Positions 21,854 through 31,784 of a DNA stretch of 64,000 nucleotides are shown here, one piece after another. Numbering within the stretch: position 1 is the first letter of the stretch; each line of letters starts with the position of its first letter. The notes beneath the pieces are model-generated. The model did not search any database and was not told the origin of the DNA. It saw only the letters and a list, made by a program, of their open reading frames with translations. The position numbers were made by a program, and so were the translations under genes. Source of the stretch: Methylomicrobium sp. (GTDB lineage: Bacteria > Pseudomonadota > Gammaproteobacteria > Methylococcales > Methylomonadaceae); the NCBI GenBank assembly GCA_018333785.1, contig JAGXSU010000058.1, forward strand, positions 1-64,000. The letters are read 5' to 3'.

Positions 21854-22486
21854 ATGAATATACCCTACAAAGCGCATCCTTGGCATGGCATCCATCCCGG
21901 TGAACAAGCCCCCTCCGTCGTGACGGCTTTTATAGAGATGGTCCCTTCCGATACCGTGAAATACGAAATCGACAAAACAACAGGGTATCTTAAGATAGAC
22001 CGGCCCCAGAAGTTTTCAAATACTGTGCCGACGCTCTATGGTTTTATTCCGCAGACCTATTGTGCGGAAAAAGTAGCCGAATTTGCCGAAAAGATGTCGG
22101 GAAAAACGGTTGCTAAAGGCGATGGCGATCCTTTGGATATCTGTGTACTGAGTGAGCGGGCTGTTACCCATGGCAATATCATTTTGCCTGCCATTCCGAT
22201 TGGCGGCTTTCGTCTGCTAGATAGAGGGGAAGCGGATGATAAAATAATCGCGGTTATGAAAGGTGATGAGTTTTATCGTCAGTGGAATGATGTATCAGAC
22301 TGCCCGTCATCTTATATCAACCGGCTGAAACATTATTTTCTGACGTACAAAAATTTGCCGGGTGAGACGAGTCATTGCGAGATAACCAACGTTTACGGGC
22401 GTGACGAAGCCCATGAAGTGATCCGTCTGTCCATGGCCGACTACCAGACGCATTACGACAATACGGAAGAGGAAAACCCTGTTTAA
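21854..22486 (+). CDS. ppa: Inorganic pyrophosphatase
   Basis: EIDKTTGYLKIDRP, YGFIPQTYC, GDGDPLDICVLSE motifs. Confidence 0.9.
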   Translation: MNIPYKAHPWHGIHPGEQAPSVVTAFIEMVPSDTVKYEIDKTTGYLKIDRPQKFSNTVPTLYGFIPQTYCAEKVAEFAEKMSGKTVAKGDGDPLDICVLSERAVTHGNIILPAIPIGGFRLLDRGEADDKIIAVMKGDEFYRQWNDVSDCPSSYINRLKHYFLTYKNLPGETSHCEITNVYGRDEAHEVIRLSMADYQTHYDNTEEENPV

Positions 22487-22557
22487 ATCTAATAACCCGA
22501 AATAACAATCTCGTTGACTTGGCGGGTAGAACAAAATAGTAAAACTGAAGATTCAAT

Positions 22558-22633
22558 TGGTGGGTGCTGAGGGGTTCGAACCCCCGACCCTCGCCTTGTA
22601 AGGGCGATGCTCTCCCAGCTGAGCTAAGCACCC
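22558..22633 (-). tRNA. tRNA-Val (anticodon UAC)
   Basis: Reverse complement GGGTGCTTAGCTCAGCTGGGAGAGCATCGCCCTTACAAGGCGAGGGTCGGGGGTTCGAACCCCTCAGCACCCACCA; cloverleaf folds, loop CTTACAA, CCA encoded. Confidence 0.96.
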
Positions 22634-22702
22634 ACTCGTTTTGAAGACGCGCATTCTACACGAAAATTCATTTTATGAAAGACCGGATTTAACGGTATCG
22701 AT

Positions 22703-23500
22703 TTAATCGAAAATAGCGGTATCCCGGCCTTTGACTTTTTCAAGCCTCAGTAAAACAGCCTCCTCTTTAATGCCTTTAAACTGGGCCCCCGAGATTAAAG
22801 AACCCGTGAAATTGGCATCCAACAGTTTGGCGCTGGACAAGTCGGCATCCGACAAATCCGTGTTGCTTAGATTGGCTCCCGCCATATCGGCTGCAAAAAA
22901 TGTGGCTTTGCTCAGATTGGCTTTCGTCAGATTTGCCAATCGCAGCATGGCTCTATCGAAATTACCGCCTGACAAATTGGCACCGGTCAAATTGGCGCCC
23001 TTCAAGCTCGCGCGCATTAAACCCATAGGCTGATTTTTCATATCGGCGCCCCAATTGGCGTTGGAGATGTCCGCGAAGCTGAGGTTGGCGCCATCCATGA
23101 TGGCAATGACACGGCTACCGCTAAGATTGGCCTTGCTCATGTCGGCTTTAACCAGGCTCACTCCGAAAATGCTCACATTGGATAAATCGGCATGAGTCAG
23201 CTTTATCCCGGTCATCACCGTTAAATCCAGAACCAGACCTGACAAATTGGCATGACTCAGATCCGCTTGCCTAAGATCGGCACCCCATAAGTCTGCATGG
23301 CGCAAATCCAGCCGTGACAAATCGAGTCCACGTAAATCCTTTCTCCGCAGATCAGCCGGTTTGGACTGCGTCGCTGATGCTAAAAGCCCTTCAATTTCTG
23401 ATCGGGTCAAATCCGCCGCCCATCCTTCTTGATTGACGAAAAACAGGCACAACGCTGAATAAATCAAACGGGTCACAAAAAATGGTTTCATAAGCCTCAC
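22703..23500 (-). CDS. Exported pentapeptide-repeat protein
   Basis: Signal-like N-terminus followed by many A(D/N)LxX pentapeptides (ADLWGADLRQADLSHANLSG..GANLTGANLSGGN). Confidence 0.9.
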   Translation of the reverse strand: MRLMKPFFVTRLIYSALCLFFVNQEGWAADLTRSEIEGLLASATQSKPADLRRKDLRGLDLSRLDLRHADLWGADLRQADLSHANLSGLVLDLTVMTGIKLTHADLSNVSIFGVSLVKADMSKANLSGSRVIAIMDGANLSFADISNANWGADMKNQPMGLMRASLKGANLTGANLSGGNFDRAMLRLANLTKANLSKATFFAADMAGANLSNTDLSDADLSSAKLLDANFTGSLISGAQFKGIKEEAVLLRLEKVKGRDTAIFD

Positions 23501-23608
23501 TCTCGTTAAAGTTATTACAGAATGTTATTGAGAATAATCGGTAAACTGTATTAACCGCAAATTTTTAATCTATCCATCGTAGATCGAAATTCGGCACCGG
23601 GGTGCCCG

Positions 23609-23673
23609 TCAAAGGACGCCGTAAATACATCCATGTAAGCTCTATGCCAGCATCCATGCAGGAAAAGCCTTTG
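23609..23673. repeat. Dispersed intergenic repeat, copy 1 (second copy at 45884-45948)
   Basis: tcaaaggacgccgtaaatacatccatgtaagctctatgccagcatccatgcaggaaaagcctttg aligns with 45884-45948 over about 65 bp. Confidence 0.65.
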
Positions 23674-23816
23674 CCGAACAACCCGTTGCCTCCTTTGGCT
23701 CTGCCGAAATTTGAAGTGCGAAAGGCATAACTGACCGGTCCGCCCATGGTCGGCATGCTTAAAGTGATGCAAATAAAAATCGTCGTGTCAGACGGGGCCG
23801 GACCTTGTAAAATACT

Positions 23817-24001
23817 TCCTGATTAGCAAGCTGTTTCAGCTAAATCCATAAGCCCGTCATGCCCGTCGGGAAACGGGCATCCAGTGCCATGGATGGTAAG
23901 CTTCGAGCTATCCATGTGACCTGGATTCCGGCAATCCCTGCCGGAATGACGCGCTCGAATACAGATAAAGAGTTAGAGCTGGATCATCTTTATAATCAGG
24001 A
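23817..24001. mobile_element. MITE-like element family A, copy 1
   Basis: Terminal TCCTGATTA...TAATCAGGA inverted repeats, perfect flanking 6-bp direct repeat AATACT (23811-23816 / 24002-24007), and an internal REP-like palindrome attccggcaatccctgccggaat. Confidence 0.8.
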
Positions 24002-24093
24002 AATACTTTGTATATGCTCACTCTATTCATTGTTCATTAAATCAGCTTTGTGGACGTCTTCTTTATTTCCAGGGTTCACCCGTTATTATCTGA

Positions 24094-25401
24094 ATGCAAT
24101 CAAAATCGATGGAAGACTTGCACGATCAACAAGACGCCGGCAATCCGGAGCGTCTGAACAAAGAATGTTATTGTGTATCGCTTGATAGGGCGGCTATGCG
24201 GGCTCAATTATCAGAACAGGCCAGGGAAGTGGATCTTTATAAAATGATTACCGAAGAAAGGCCGCACCTTTTTGCCGAATCGGCTGTTTTTGTCACCGAA
24301 TCCTGCCTTTCCAAACAGCAGCAAATTATTGCCGCGATTGAAAACGTGATTGCTTTACCCGCGTTCCAAGCGCTGGCGCTACGTTTTGCGCCTTCGGCTG
24401 CACATTTTATCCCTAAAGCCAGCGGTGTTTTTCTGGGTTTTGATTTTCATTTAAGTCCGGAAGGACCCAAGCTGATTGAAATCAACACCAACGCCGGTGG
24501 CGCAATGCTCAATGTCATGCTGGCTAAAGCCCAATTATCCTGTTGCGAGCTTGCCGCGGGCAAGCAACCCGGCATCACTTCTTCATGCAAGGCCGAGCAG
24601 GCATTTATGGCCATGTTTCTCCAGGAATGGCGGGCAGAAAATACACAAAGATCATTAAAATCCATCGCGATTGTTGATACGCAGCCGCAAACCCAATTCA
24701 TGCTGCCTGAATTCATTCTTTTTCAAAAACTATTCGAGCGAAACGGCATCACTGCCGTTATTGCCGATCCCTCAGAACTTGATTATAAGGAGGGTCATGT
24801 CTGGTATGGTCACTTGCAGATTGACCTTATTTACAACCGGCTCACTGATTTTGGCTTGACGCAACCCGAGCATCATCAGCTTCGGGACGCTTATCTTGAT
24901 TCGGCCGTTGTCTTGACGCCCCATCCCCGAAATCATGCGCTTTATGCCGATAAAAGAAATCTGGCGTTGCTGACGGATGAAACAACACTGCTGGAATTAG
25001 ACCTTGATGAACCAACCCGTACTTTGTTGCTTCAAGGCATCGCACAGACGCGCTTGGTGAAGGCCGATGATGCCGACTGGCTTTGGAAAAACCGTAAACA
25101 GTTGTTCTTCAAGCCCGCCAGAGGTTACGGCAGCAAAGCCGCTTACCGCGGCGACAAAATGACTCTTCGCGTTTTTGATGAAATTCTGCAGCACGATTAT
25201 GTCGCTCAAAAGCTGGTTCAGCCAAGTGAGCGGCAACTTGAAATAGGCAACGAAAAGCTGGATTTTAAGGTAGATCTGCGTAATTACGTTTATCAGCGTC
25301 AGGTGCAATGGGTCTGCGCTCGCTTATATCAAGGCCAAACAACCAACTTTAGAACGCCGGGCGGAGGCTTTGCCCAGGTCGTTGCAATTCCGGATGTCTA
25401 A
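24094..25401 (+). CDS. Uncharacterised ATP-grasp-like protein (glutathionylspermidine-synthase/circularly permuted type suspected)
   Basis: GFDFHLSPEGPKLIEINTNAGGAMLN, LFFKPARGYGSKAAYRGDKMT, KVDLRNYVY..ARLYQGQTTNFRTPGGGFAQV. Confidence 0.5.
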   Translation: MQSKSMEDLHDQQDAGNPERLNKECYCVSLDRAAMRAQLSEQAREVDLYKMITEERPHLFAESAVFVTESCLSKQQQIIAAIENVIALPAFQALALRFAPSAAHFIPKASGVFLGFDFHLSPEGPKLIEINTNAGGAMLNVMLAKAQLSCCELAAGKQPGITSSCKAEQAFMAMFLQEWRAENTQRSLKSIAIVDTQPQTQFMLPEFILFQKLFERNGITAVIADPSELDYKEGHVWYGHLQIDLIYNRLTDFGLTQPEHHQLRDAYLDSAVVLTPHPRNHALYADKRNLALLTDETTLLELDLDEPTRTLLLQGIAQTRLVKADDADWLWKNRKQLFFKPARGYGSKAAYRGDKMTLRVFDEILQHDYVAQKLVQPSERQLEIGNEKLDFKVDLRNYVYQRQVQWVCARLYQGQTTNFRTPGGGFAQVVAIPDV

Positions 25402-25544
25402 GCGCAAATCAATATCCTGAGTCCGGATGCGTTCAAAAAACACCCTTCTGAAAGGGGATGGGGCTGTCCGCAGGCCTTTTTAAGATGTCACGAATCTGTC
25501 ATATCAAACGGCGATAATTCAGTTTTATTTTTCCGGAATTATTT

Positions 25545-25751
25545 ATGAATGATGGATGCAATGCGTTAACGGCTCAATACACTTTCCCGCTGGATATGGA
25601 CGAAGTCTGTGTCAGCTTCTTGCCGGCTATCGACCAGGCCTTACTGCATTTGCTGGTCGACAACAAAAGAAGGGTCTCATCAGCGGGTTCATTTAAAGAG
25701 CCATCCCGGTTCTTTGGTCTTGATGAACATGAAGTCGCTTTAGGGCGATAA
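25545..25751 (+). CDS. Small hypothetical protein
   Basis: 68-aa ORF downstream of the ATP-grasp-like gene, no recognised domain. Confidence 0.35.
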   Translation: MNDGCNALTAQYTFPLDMDEVCVSFLPAIDQALLHLLVDNKRRVSSAGSFKEPSRFFGLDEHEVALGR

Positions 25752-25756
25752 GGCCA

Positions 25757-26836
25757 TCATTTGAGTGCGGGATAATCGGTGTAACCTTTTTCCCCGCCGC
25801 CATAGAAGGTATCAAAGTCCGGCTCATTCAAGGGTGCGTTGATTTTGAATCGCGCCACCAAATCAGGATTGGCAATGAAGGGCTTGCCGAATGCGACCAG
25901 ATCGCAGCGCTTCGCGGCAATGCATTCATTTGCGCTGGCCAAGGTGTAGCCGCCGTTGGCAATATAAACGCCTTTGAAACACTGTCTTAACGCATCAAAA
26001 TCAAAGGTGGAATGATCCTCTTCAACCGGAATCATGCGTTCGACGATGTGAAGATAAGCTAAGTTGAATCGGTTTAACTGCTCAACGACATAAACAAAAT
26101 GCGTTTGAGGATCACTGTCCGTCATGTCGTTAAAAGGATTGGTCGGAGATAATCGCAAACCTACTTTATCCGATCCTATCGCCTCAGAGACTGCGGCCAA
26201 CACCTCAAACAAAAAGCGAGCACGATTTTCAATCGATCCGCCATAGGCATCGGTCCTTTGGTTGGAGCCATCACGCAGGAACTGATCCAGTAAATAACCA
26301 TTGGCCGCGTGTACTTCTATACCGTCAAATCCTGCTTTAAGCGCATTGATGGCAGCCGATCGATAGTGGTCAATGATGACGGGTATTTCGGAGAGTTCCA
26401 GTGCTCTCGGCGTCTCGTAGGGCTTAAAGCCATCCTCGGTAAAGGCGTTGCCTTCAATTTTAATGGCCGATGGCGCAACCGGCAGTTGATGATCGGGTTG
26501 CAAGTCACGGTGTGAAACGCGGCCTACATGCCAAAGCTGCAACACAATGAGGCCGCCTTCTTCATGAACGGCGGAAGTAACTTTCCGCCAGCCCTCGATC
26601 TGTTCATCGCTGTAAATGCCCGGCGTATAGGCATAGCCTTTTCCTTGCGGCGAGATTTGAGTAGCTTCGGCAATGATTAATCCGGCGGTAGCTCGCTGGC
26701 GGTAATACGTGGCATTCAATTCCCAGGGAATATCGCCAGGTTGTTTTGACCTGCTTCGGGTCAAAGGCGCCATGACGATTCGATTTTTTAATGAGAGACT
26801 TCCGGCAATAACCGGCGTGAATAAACTAGTTGGCAT
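25757..26836 (-). CDS. Alkene reductase, Old Yellow Enzyme family (NemA-like)
   Basis: LKNRIVMAPLTRSRS, EATQISPQGKGYAYTPGIY, FDGIEVHAANGYLLDQFLRDGSNQRTDAYGGSIENRARF. Confidence 0.93.
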   Translation of the reverse strand: MPTSLFTPVIAGSLSLKNRIVMAPLTRSRSKQPGDIPWELNATYYRQRATAGLIIAEATQISPQGKGYAYTPGIYSDEQIEGWRKVTSAVHEEGGLIVLQLWHVGRVSHRDLQPDHQLPVAPSAIKIEGNAFTEDGFKPYETPRALELSEIPVIIDHYRSAAINALKAGFDGIEVHAANGYLLDQFLRDGSNQRTDAYGGSIENRARFLFEVLAAVSEAIGSDKVGLRLSPTNPFNDMTDSDPQTHFVYVVEQLNRFNLAYLHIVERMIPVEEDHSTFDFDALRQCFKGVYIANGGYTLASANECIAAKRCDLVAFGKPFIANPDLVARFKINAPLNEPDFDTFYGGGEKGYTDYPALK

Positions 26837-26912
26837 GGTGCTTCCCGGGTTGAATAAAGCAAAAAGTGCAATTGGCTCTGTTGGAATAATCAGGTAACTT
26901 TTTCAATCAATC

Positions 26913-27242
26913 TTAACGAAGGGTGTGGCGGTGTTCTGACGCGGCAATTTGCGCACGCAGCATCTCCCGTTCTTCCATTAAATCCAGAACCAGGGCGATT
27001 CCGGCAAGATTGATGCCCAAATCCCGTTGCAGCCTGAGCGCAAAACGCGCGCGGACCAGATTGGCACCTGAAAAACGCCATTCATGAATGTTTTCGCCGC
27101 TGGGTTCAATGATACTCTCTTCCACGAGGCTGATGATCATATCGGCATTGGTGCCGCAGGCTTTGCAAAGCTGGCCCAATGTCAGGCTGTCTTCTTCAAT
27201 GACGGTGCCGGTATACACTAATAACAAATCAGATGATTTCAT
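26913..27242 (-). CDS. cbpM: Chaperone modulator CbpM (MerR-like)
   Basis: About 109 aa, partner position directly after cbpA, pattern [45 protein letters not shown]. Confidence 0.8.
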   Translation of the reverse strand: MKSSDLLLVYTGTVIEEDSLTLGQLCKACGTNADMIISLVEESIIEPSGENIHEWRFSGANLVRARFALRLQRDLGINLAGIALVLDLMEEREMLRAQIAASEHRHTLR

Positions 27243-28192
27243 AAACTGAGTCCTAGCGATTGACGCGGATTATAATCCAGTTGTGCCTGCATTTGCCGGT
27301 AAACCGAGCGAGCCGTTTCAGAATCGGCTGGCGGTAGCGTAATTTGCAGCACAACAAAAAAATCGCCCGGTTTTTTCGAGGGTAAGCCTCGGCCTTTTAT
27401 TCGCAGTTTGCTGCCTTGTCTGGAATTGGCCGGGATGCTCAGATCGACAGGACCTTCTGGCGTGGGTACCTTGATTTTGGCGCCCAATGCAGCCTCCCAG
27501 GGCGTCACCGGTAAATCCAGGTAAATATCGGTATCGATGACGCGATAGAGCCGATGTGGATTGAATGCGACTTCGAGTAATAAGTCACCGGCTTGGGCGC
27601 CACCCAGTCCCGGGCTACCCTGGCCTGTAAGCCTGATATGCTGGCCCGGTTTGATGCCTTTGGGTATTTTGATATTCAGGGATCTTTGTTTTAGTTGTAA
27701 ATAACCTTTCGCATCGGTCTCGGGGATGTTGAAAATAATCGTCTTTGTTGCGCCGGTGATGCTCTCTTCCAGGTCAATTGTGATTTTGGCATGCGTATCC
27801 TGGCCTCGGTTATGAACGTTGAAATGTTCGCGGCCTGCACTTCTGAAACCCGTATGGCCGAATAATTGCTCAAAGAAATCACTGTAGACACCGGCTTCGT
27901 CACTGGTAAATCCTCCGCCCTTGAATTCAAACGCTTGTTCCCAATCGGGCGGCGGATTGAAATCCTGTCCGGCTTTCCAGTTAGCGCCCAATTTATCGTA
28001 GGCCGTTCTTTTTTCAGGGTCTTTTAATACCTCATAGGCTTCGCCTAACTCTTTAAATTTAGCTTCGGCATTTTTTTCCTTGCTGACATCGGGATGATAT
28101 TTTCGCGCTAATTTACGATAAGCCCGCTTGATCTCTTCCTGAGTCGCTGAGCGCGGAACGCCCATTATTTGATAGTAATCTTTAAATTTCAT
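27239..28192 (-). CDS. cbpA: DnaJ-class co-chaperone CbpA
   Basis: J-domain [34 protein letters not shown], plus C-terminal DnaJ substrate-binding domains. Confidence 0.92.
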   Translation of the reverse strand: MKFKDYYQIMGVPRSATQEEIKRAYRKLARKYHPDVSKEKNAEAKFKELGEAYEVLKDPEKRTAYDKLGANWKAGQDFNPPPDWEQAFEFKGGGFTSDEAGVYSDFFEQLFGHTGFRSAGREHFNVHNRGQDTHAKITIDLEESITGATKTIIFNIPETDAKGYLQLKQRSLNIKIPKGIKPGQHIRLTGQGSPGLGGAQAGDLLLEVAFNPHRLYRVIDTDIYLDLPVTPWEAALGAKIKVPTPEGPVDLSIPANSRQGSKLRIKGRGLPSKKPGDFFVVLQITLPPADSETARSVYRQMQAQLDYNPRQSLGLSL

Positions 28193-28724
28193 AGTGTGCG
28201 GTTAACCAGTGGATAGAGTTAAACAGTGATTCTTTGTCAGCAGTTCCCCGCGTGATAAAAATGGGACATCGTAAACTTTGCGCGGATGTCGACAGCAGGG
28301 ATACTGTGGTCAATCCCTCTTGAATGGGGTCACGGCGGTCCTGGCAAGGCTTACCACTACCCTCAAGCCGGGAAATGCAGGATTTTAACCATTGGATTAG
28401 CTCTGCTGCAAAGTTTAACCACTACGGGTAAGCGCTGAAGGTTTCTTGCTACATTGGCAAACCTCGTTTCTTAAGTCAACACAATTGAGACAGACGCATG
28501 CCTCACTCAACAAGTTGAAACTTAAATGGAAAGTCTAACTGCGTCACCGCGAGGGGGTGAGGATTAACAGAAAATGAACTCTTCGTCTTTAGTAAAGCGA
28601 ACTCGCTTGGCTCAGAGAGCAATTCATCACAAGAGTTTTACCGGATCGTGAGGATTTCGTGATTAATCTCCAGGCACAATACATTCGCCATTTAGAACAA
28701 CATTACTTATTTAGGAGATTACTC

Positions 28725-29546
28725 ATGTCATTCGTTAAAAACTCTTGCCGGCTTTCGGCACTGATATTATCCGGATTGTTATTGCCTTTATCGTCCGTTC
28801 AGGCGTCGTCAGTGCCGAATGTTTCGATCAGCATATCGAATCTATCCCCCGCCAATGGATTGTCATTTACGCCGGTATTTCTAGCTTTTCATGACGGTTC
28901 TTTCGACCCATTTGATGTTGGCACAAAAGCCTCAAGCGCCATTCAGGTCATTGCTGAAAGAGGTATGTCTGCGGAATTAAGTAATTACTTCAGCAGTAAT
29001 CATCCTGACGGCCTCAGCCATGTGCTAACTGCTACCAGTAACGGTTTCGGACCCGGTGTGTTCTTGCCCGGTGCCTCCGGTACAGTGAATTTTGCTTTGG
29101 ACCCGATAAAACACCGTTATTTGAGCTATTTTTCCATGTTGCTTCCTTCTAATGACCGTTTTTTAGGCAACGACAATCCAAGGGAAATCGCTTTGTTCGA
29201 TGACAACGGTCAGTTCGTCGGTGGCAGTTTTCAGGATAATGCAAACACTATTTGGGATTCAGGCACAGAGCAGGATGGTCGGTTTGGTGCAGCATTTGTG
29301 GTAGGCTCAAGTTCTGCAGACCACGTTGGGGAAGACGGTGTCATTCAAACCAATTTCGATTTTTCGGTTTACAACGGCTTTACCACACCGGCAGGGTTTG
29401 ATTTTAGTAATCTACCGGGAGCGTCTACCCCACTATTAAGAATAGATGTTGCTCCGGTTCCATTACCTGCTGCAATCTGGTTGTTCGGCAGCGCTTTATC
29501 ATTATTGGGTTTTACTCGCAGAGTTTCTCGTTCCAGCATAGCTTAA
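28725..29546 (+). CDS. Spondin-domain protein with VPLPA-CTERM sorting signal
   Basis: Signal peptide, spondin-like body (VSISNLSPANGLSFTPVFLAFHDGSFDPFDVG), C-terminal VPLPAAIWLFGSALSLLGFTRR. ATG at 28725 preferred over 28659. Confidence 0.8.
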   Translation: MSFVKNSCRLSALILSGLLLPLSSVQASSVPNVSISISNLSPANGLSFTPVFLAFHDGSFDPFDVGTKASSAIQVIAERGMSAELSNYFSSNHPDGLSHVLTATSNGFGPGVFLPGASGTVNFALDPIKHRYLSYFSMLLPSNDRFLGNDNPREIALFDDNGQFVGGSFQDNANTIWDSGTEQDGRFGAAFVVGSSSADHVGEDGVIQTNFDFSVYNGFTTPAGFDFSNLPGASTPLLRIDVAPVPLPAAIWLFGSALSLLGFTRRVSRSSIA

Positions 29547-29871
29547 GCCGCATTTTGGATGAAATCGCCGGTATAACAGTCGGCGATTTCTGATCCAAAC
29601 CAAATCCTCATCTCTCTCCACAATGCTTTCAATACCATTTGTTCATCCATTGGTCTGATTCATCAACAGAAAATCGATCCCTATAGCGTTCAAGGCCTTG
29701 AACGGTCATTCAAAACGACTTCAAGGAAGCCGGCATCAAAGAAGCAATAGCTCAGATTAGCAAGGCTGATTCTCTTTTCCGTGGGGTTGTCTGGTCTATC
29801 GGTCAAACAAAACCGGTAAACCCGATACCAAGATTGCGTGGAATATTCTCTCTAATAACCAACCCGTATGA

Positions 29872-30543
29872 CTAAAATCTTTCTATGTAACCCTGCATTT
29901 GCAAAGTGTCCGGTGGTTTTCCGCTCGCTCGCCAGGCTTTTAGATCGATACTATGTCTTAAGGTTTGCGCCGTCTGGATCTGCTTTATTTCATTCGGTAA
30001 AGTGTCAGGCGCAAGCGCATCAGGGTGCCATAACGAAACCTGGTAGTCGCCTGCCGGGACATCGATAGACCAATGACCTTCAGCATTAGTTTGGGTGAAA
30101 TAGGGTGTTTCGGTAATCAGGATATACCCCAACATCCAGTCATGAATATTACAGCCCAGTGCCACCAAACCCGGTTGGTCAAACACGATGGGTTCAGCAG
30201 GCGTGCCTTTATATAATTTGATTTCAAAGCGTTTTGCTTTAGAAAAAGAATATACATGGTGCTGAATATCGTCACTGTTGGGAAAATACACCGCAGTGCC
30301 TGGCGGGATAACCAGAATATGAGGAATAAATTCCTTGCCTTTTTGATCTAGGCGCCAACTGACAGGTTTACCGGCTGTTGCAGATAACCTTGGATCATGT
30401 GACAGCGGCTTGAGGGTGACCACCACATCCGGCAAGGGTTTGCCGTCGCTATGCACCTGACCGCTCAAAGTGACGGCATACAGAGGCCTGGCCATGATCA
30501 GGCCACTAAGAATTAGAAAAACAGCCGATAAGCAATTTGCCAT
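29872..30543 (-). CDS. MauL-like cupredoxin-domain periplasmic protein
   Basis: Signal peptide; DDIQHHVYSFS...GLVALGCNIHDWMLGYI gives a His/Cys/His/Met type 1 copper ligand set; carboxypeptidase-regulatory-like segments. Confidence 0.75.
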   Translation of the reverse strand: MANCLSAVFLILSGLIMARPLYAVTLSGQVHSDGKPLPDVVVTLKPLSHDPRLSATAGKPVSWRLDQKGKEFIPHILVIPPGTAVYFPNSDDIQHHVYSFSKAKRFEIKLYKGTPAEPIVFDQPGLVALGCNIHDWMLGYILITETPYFTQTNAEGHWSIDVPAGDYQVSLWHPDALAPDTLPNEIKQIQTAQTLRHSIDLKAWRASGKPPDTLQMQGYIERF

Positions 30544-31784
30544 AAATTTTCCTCTTGCCGGGTCTGCTGATCCAGGTTGACTCTAGACTGACGATCACTG
30601 TCGATATGGGTGAATTCAAAATTGATTTGATGCCGCTGAGCCAAAGTCAGATTGTAATTGATTGTCAACGCATGCCCTCTTTCCTCATTCTGATCTAGAG
30701 GAAGAAAATCGTTCTCATCGGTGGCAAAATATTCATGGCGTATACTGAAACGCTGATTACCCATTTTCTTGCTGATCAGAAACGACGCTGACCAAAATCC
30801 GTTGTCCACGGCAAAAAGACCCTGGATGCGCTCTCCCATCCGCGTTTGTCCGCTCATGCCCTGACTGATGAATATCCATTCCCAAGGCAAATGCACCTGT
30901 AAACCCAGGCTCCAGAATTGCGTACGCCAGCTATATTGACCGTTTTCCAGAGCCGTAGGATTACCAAGGTTATCGTAATATAAAACCCGGAAATTGTAAG
31001 CTTCGGGCCGATCGATGCTCACTCCGCTGTAATAACCCGGTCTACCGTCCACCTCCACAAAAGGTTTTGTAACGCTTGCTTGCAGTGGCAAATGAGTTTG
31101 AATGCCAAGCGACTCGGGCAGGACGAATTGATCATTCAAGGTAGCCTCATAGTCATGCAGACTCCAGCCGCGCCAGGCCAATAAAACCCCGGCAGTATCG
31201 TTATTCGCATAACCGGCGGCAAACCATTTCAAACGATCGCCGCCTTCAGTCTGAAACCTTATATGTGCTTCAGCACCAAAAACTTTTAATTCCTCACCCA
31301 CCCAGGTATTGATTGCCGAAGAGGTCAGGCTGTAGGGGCTTGTCCAGGCAGTGCCTATGTTTTCCATGGAGACCGGTGGAATAAACATTCCAAGACGAGT
31401 GCCGAATTGCCAGGCGGAAGTACTGACCGGGCGGTAAACCAAAAACGCTTCGCTAAGGTCAACCGGAGTATGTTGATGGTCGGCATATTTTAAAGTCAAT
31501 GTACTGGACCAATCCCAATCCAGTCGGGTTTGCAATACCAGTGCGGCCTCGTTGGCTAAAAAGCGACTGTTGTTTCCGCCATCGCGAAATTTGCCCAGTC
31601 CGTTTTCAATTTCTCCGGGTTGTGAATCCGAATATTGGTACCTAAGATCCAACAAGCCGTTCAGGTTGAATGCGGAAAAATCCGCATCAAACAGATCAGC
31701 ATGGGAATCGCTGCTGACCAGACCAATGACCCATGGGCAAAAGAACCGCAAAACTCCAACATACTTGGAAATCAAGGAGTTCAT
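30513..31784 (-). CDS. Outer membrane beta-barrel/porin-like protein
   Basis: Signal peptide, alternating amphipathic strands, C-terminal aromatic residue (IAYRLFF). Confidence 0.6.
   Translation of the reverse strand: MNSLISKYVGVLRFFCPWVIGLVSSDSHADLFDADFSAFNLNGLLDLRYQYSDSQPGEIENGLGKFRDGGNNSRFLANEAALVLQTRLDWDWSSTLTLKYADHQHTPVDLSEAFLVYRPVSTSAWQFGTRLGMFIPPVSMENIGTAWTSPYSLTSSAINTWVGEELKVFGAEAHIRFQTEGGDRLKWFAAGYANNDTAGVLLAWRGWSLHDYEATLNDQFVLPESLGIQTHLPLQASVTKPFVEVDGRPGYYSGVSIDRPEAYNFRVLYYDNLGNPTALENGQYSWRTQFWSLGLQVHLPWEWIFISQGMSGQTRMGERIQGLFAVDNGFWSASFLISKKMGNQRFSIRHEYFATDENDFLPLDQNEERGHALTINYNLTLAQRHQINFEFTHIDSDRQSRVNLDQQTRQEENLWQIAYRLFF

Noticed and set aside
23551-23772. Two short minus-strand ORFs
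   Set aside because: They fall largely in the dispersed intergenic repeat and lack a credible start or protein signature.
28250-28450. c-di-GMP (GEMM-type) riboswitch upstream of the spondin gene
   Set aside because: Some purine-rich and hairpin pieces looked suggestive, but I could not match the conserved core by eye. Kept only as a low-scored unexplained leader.
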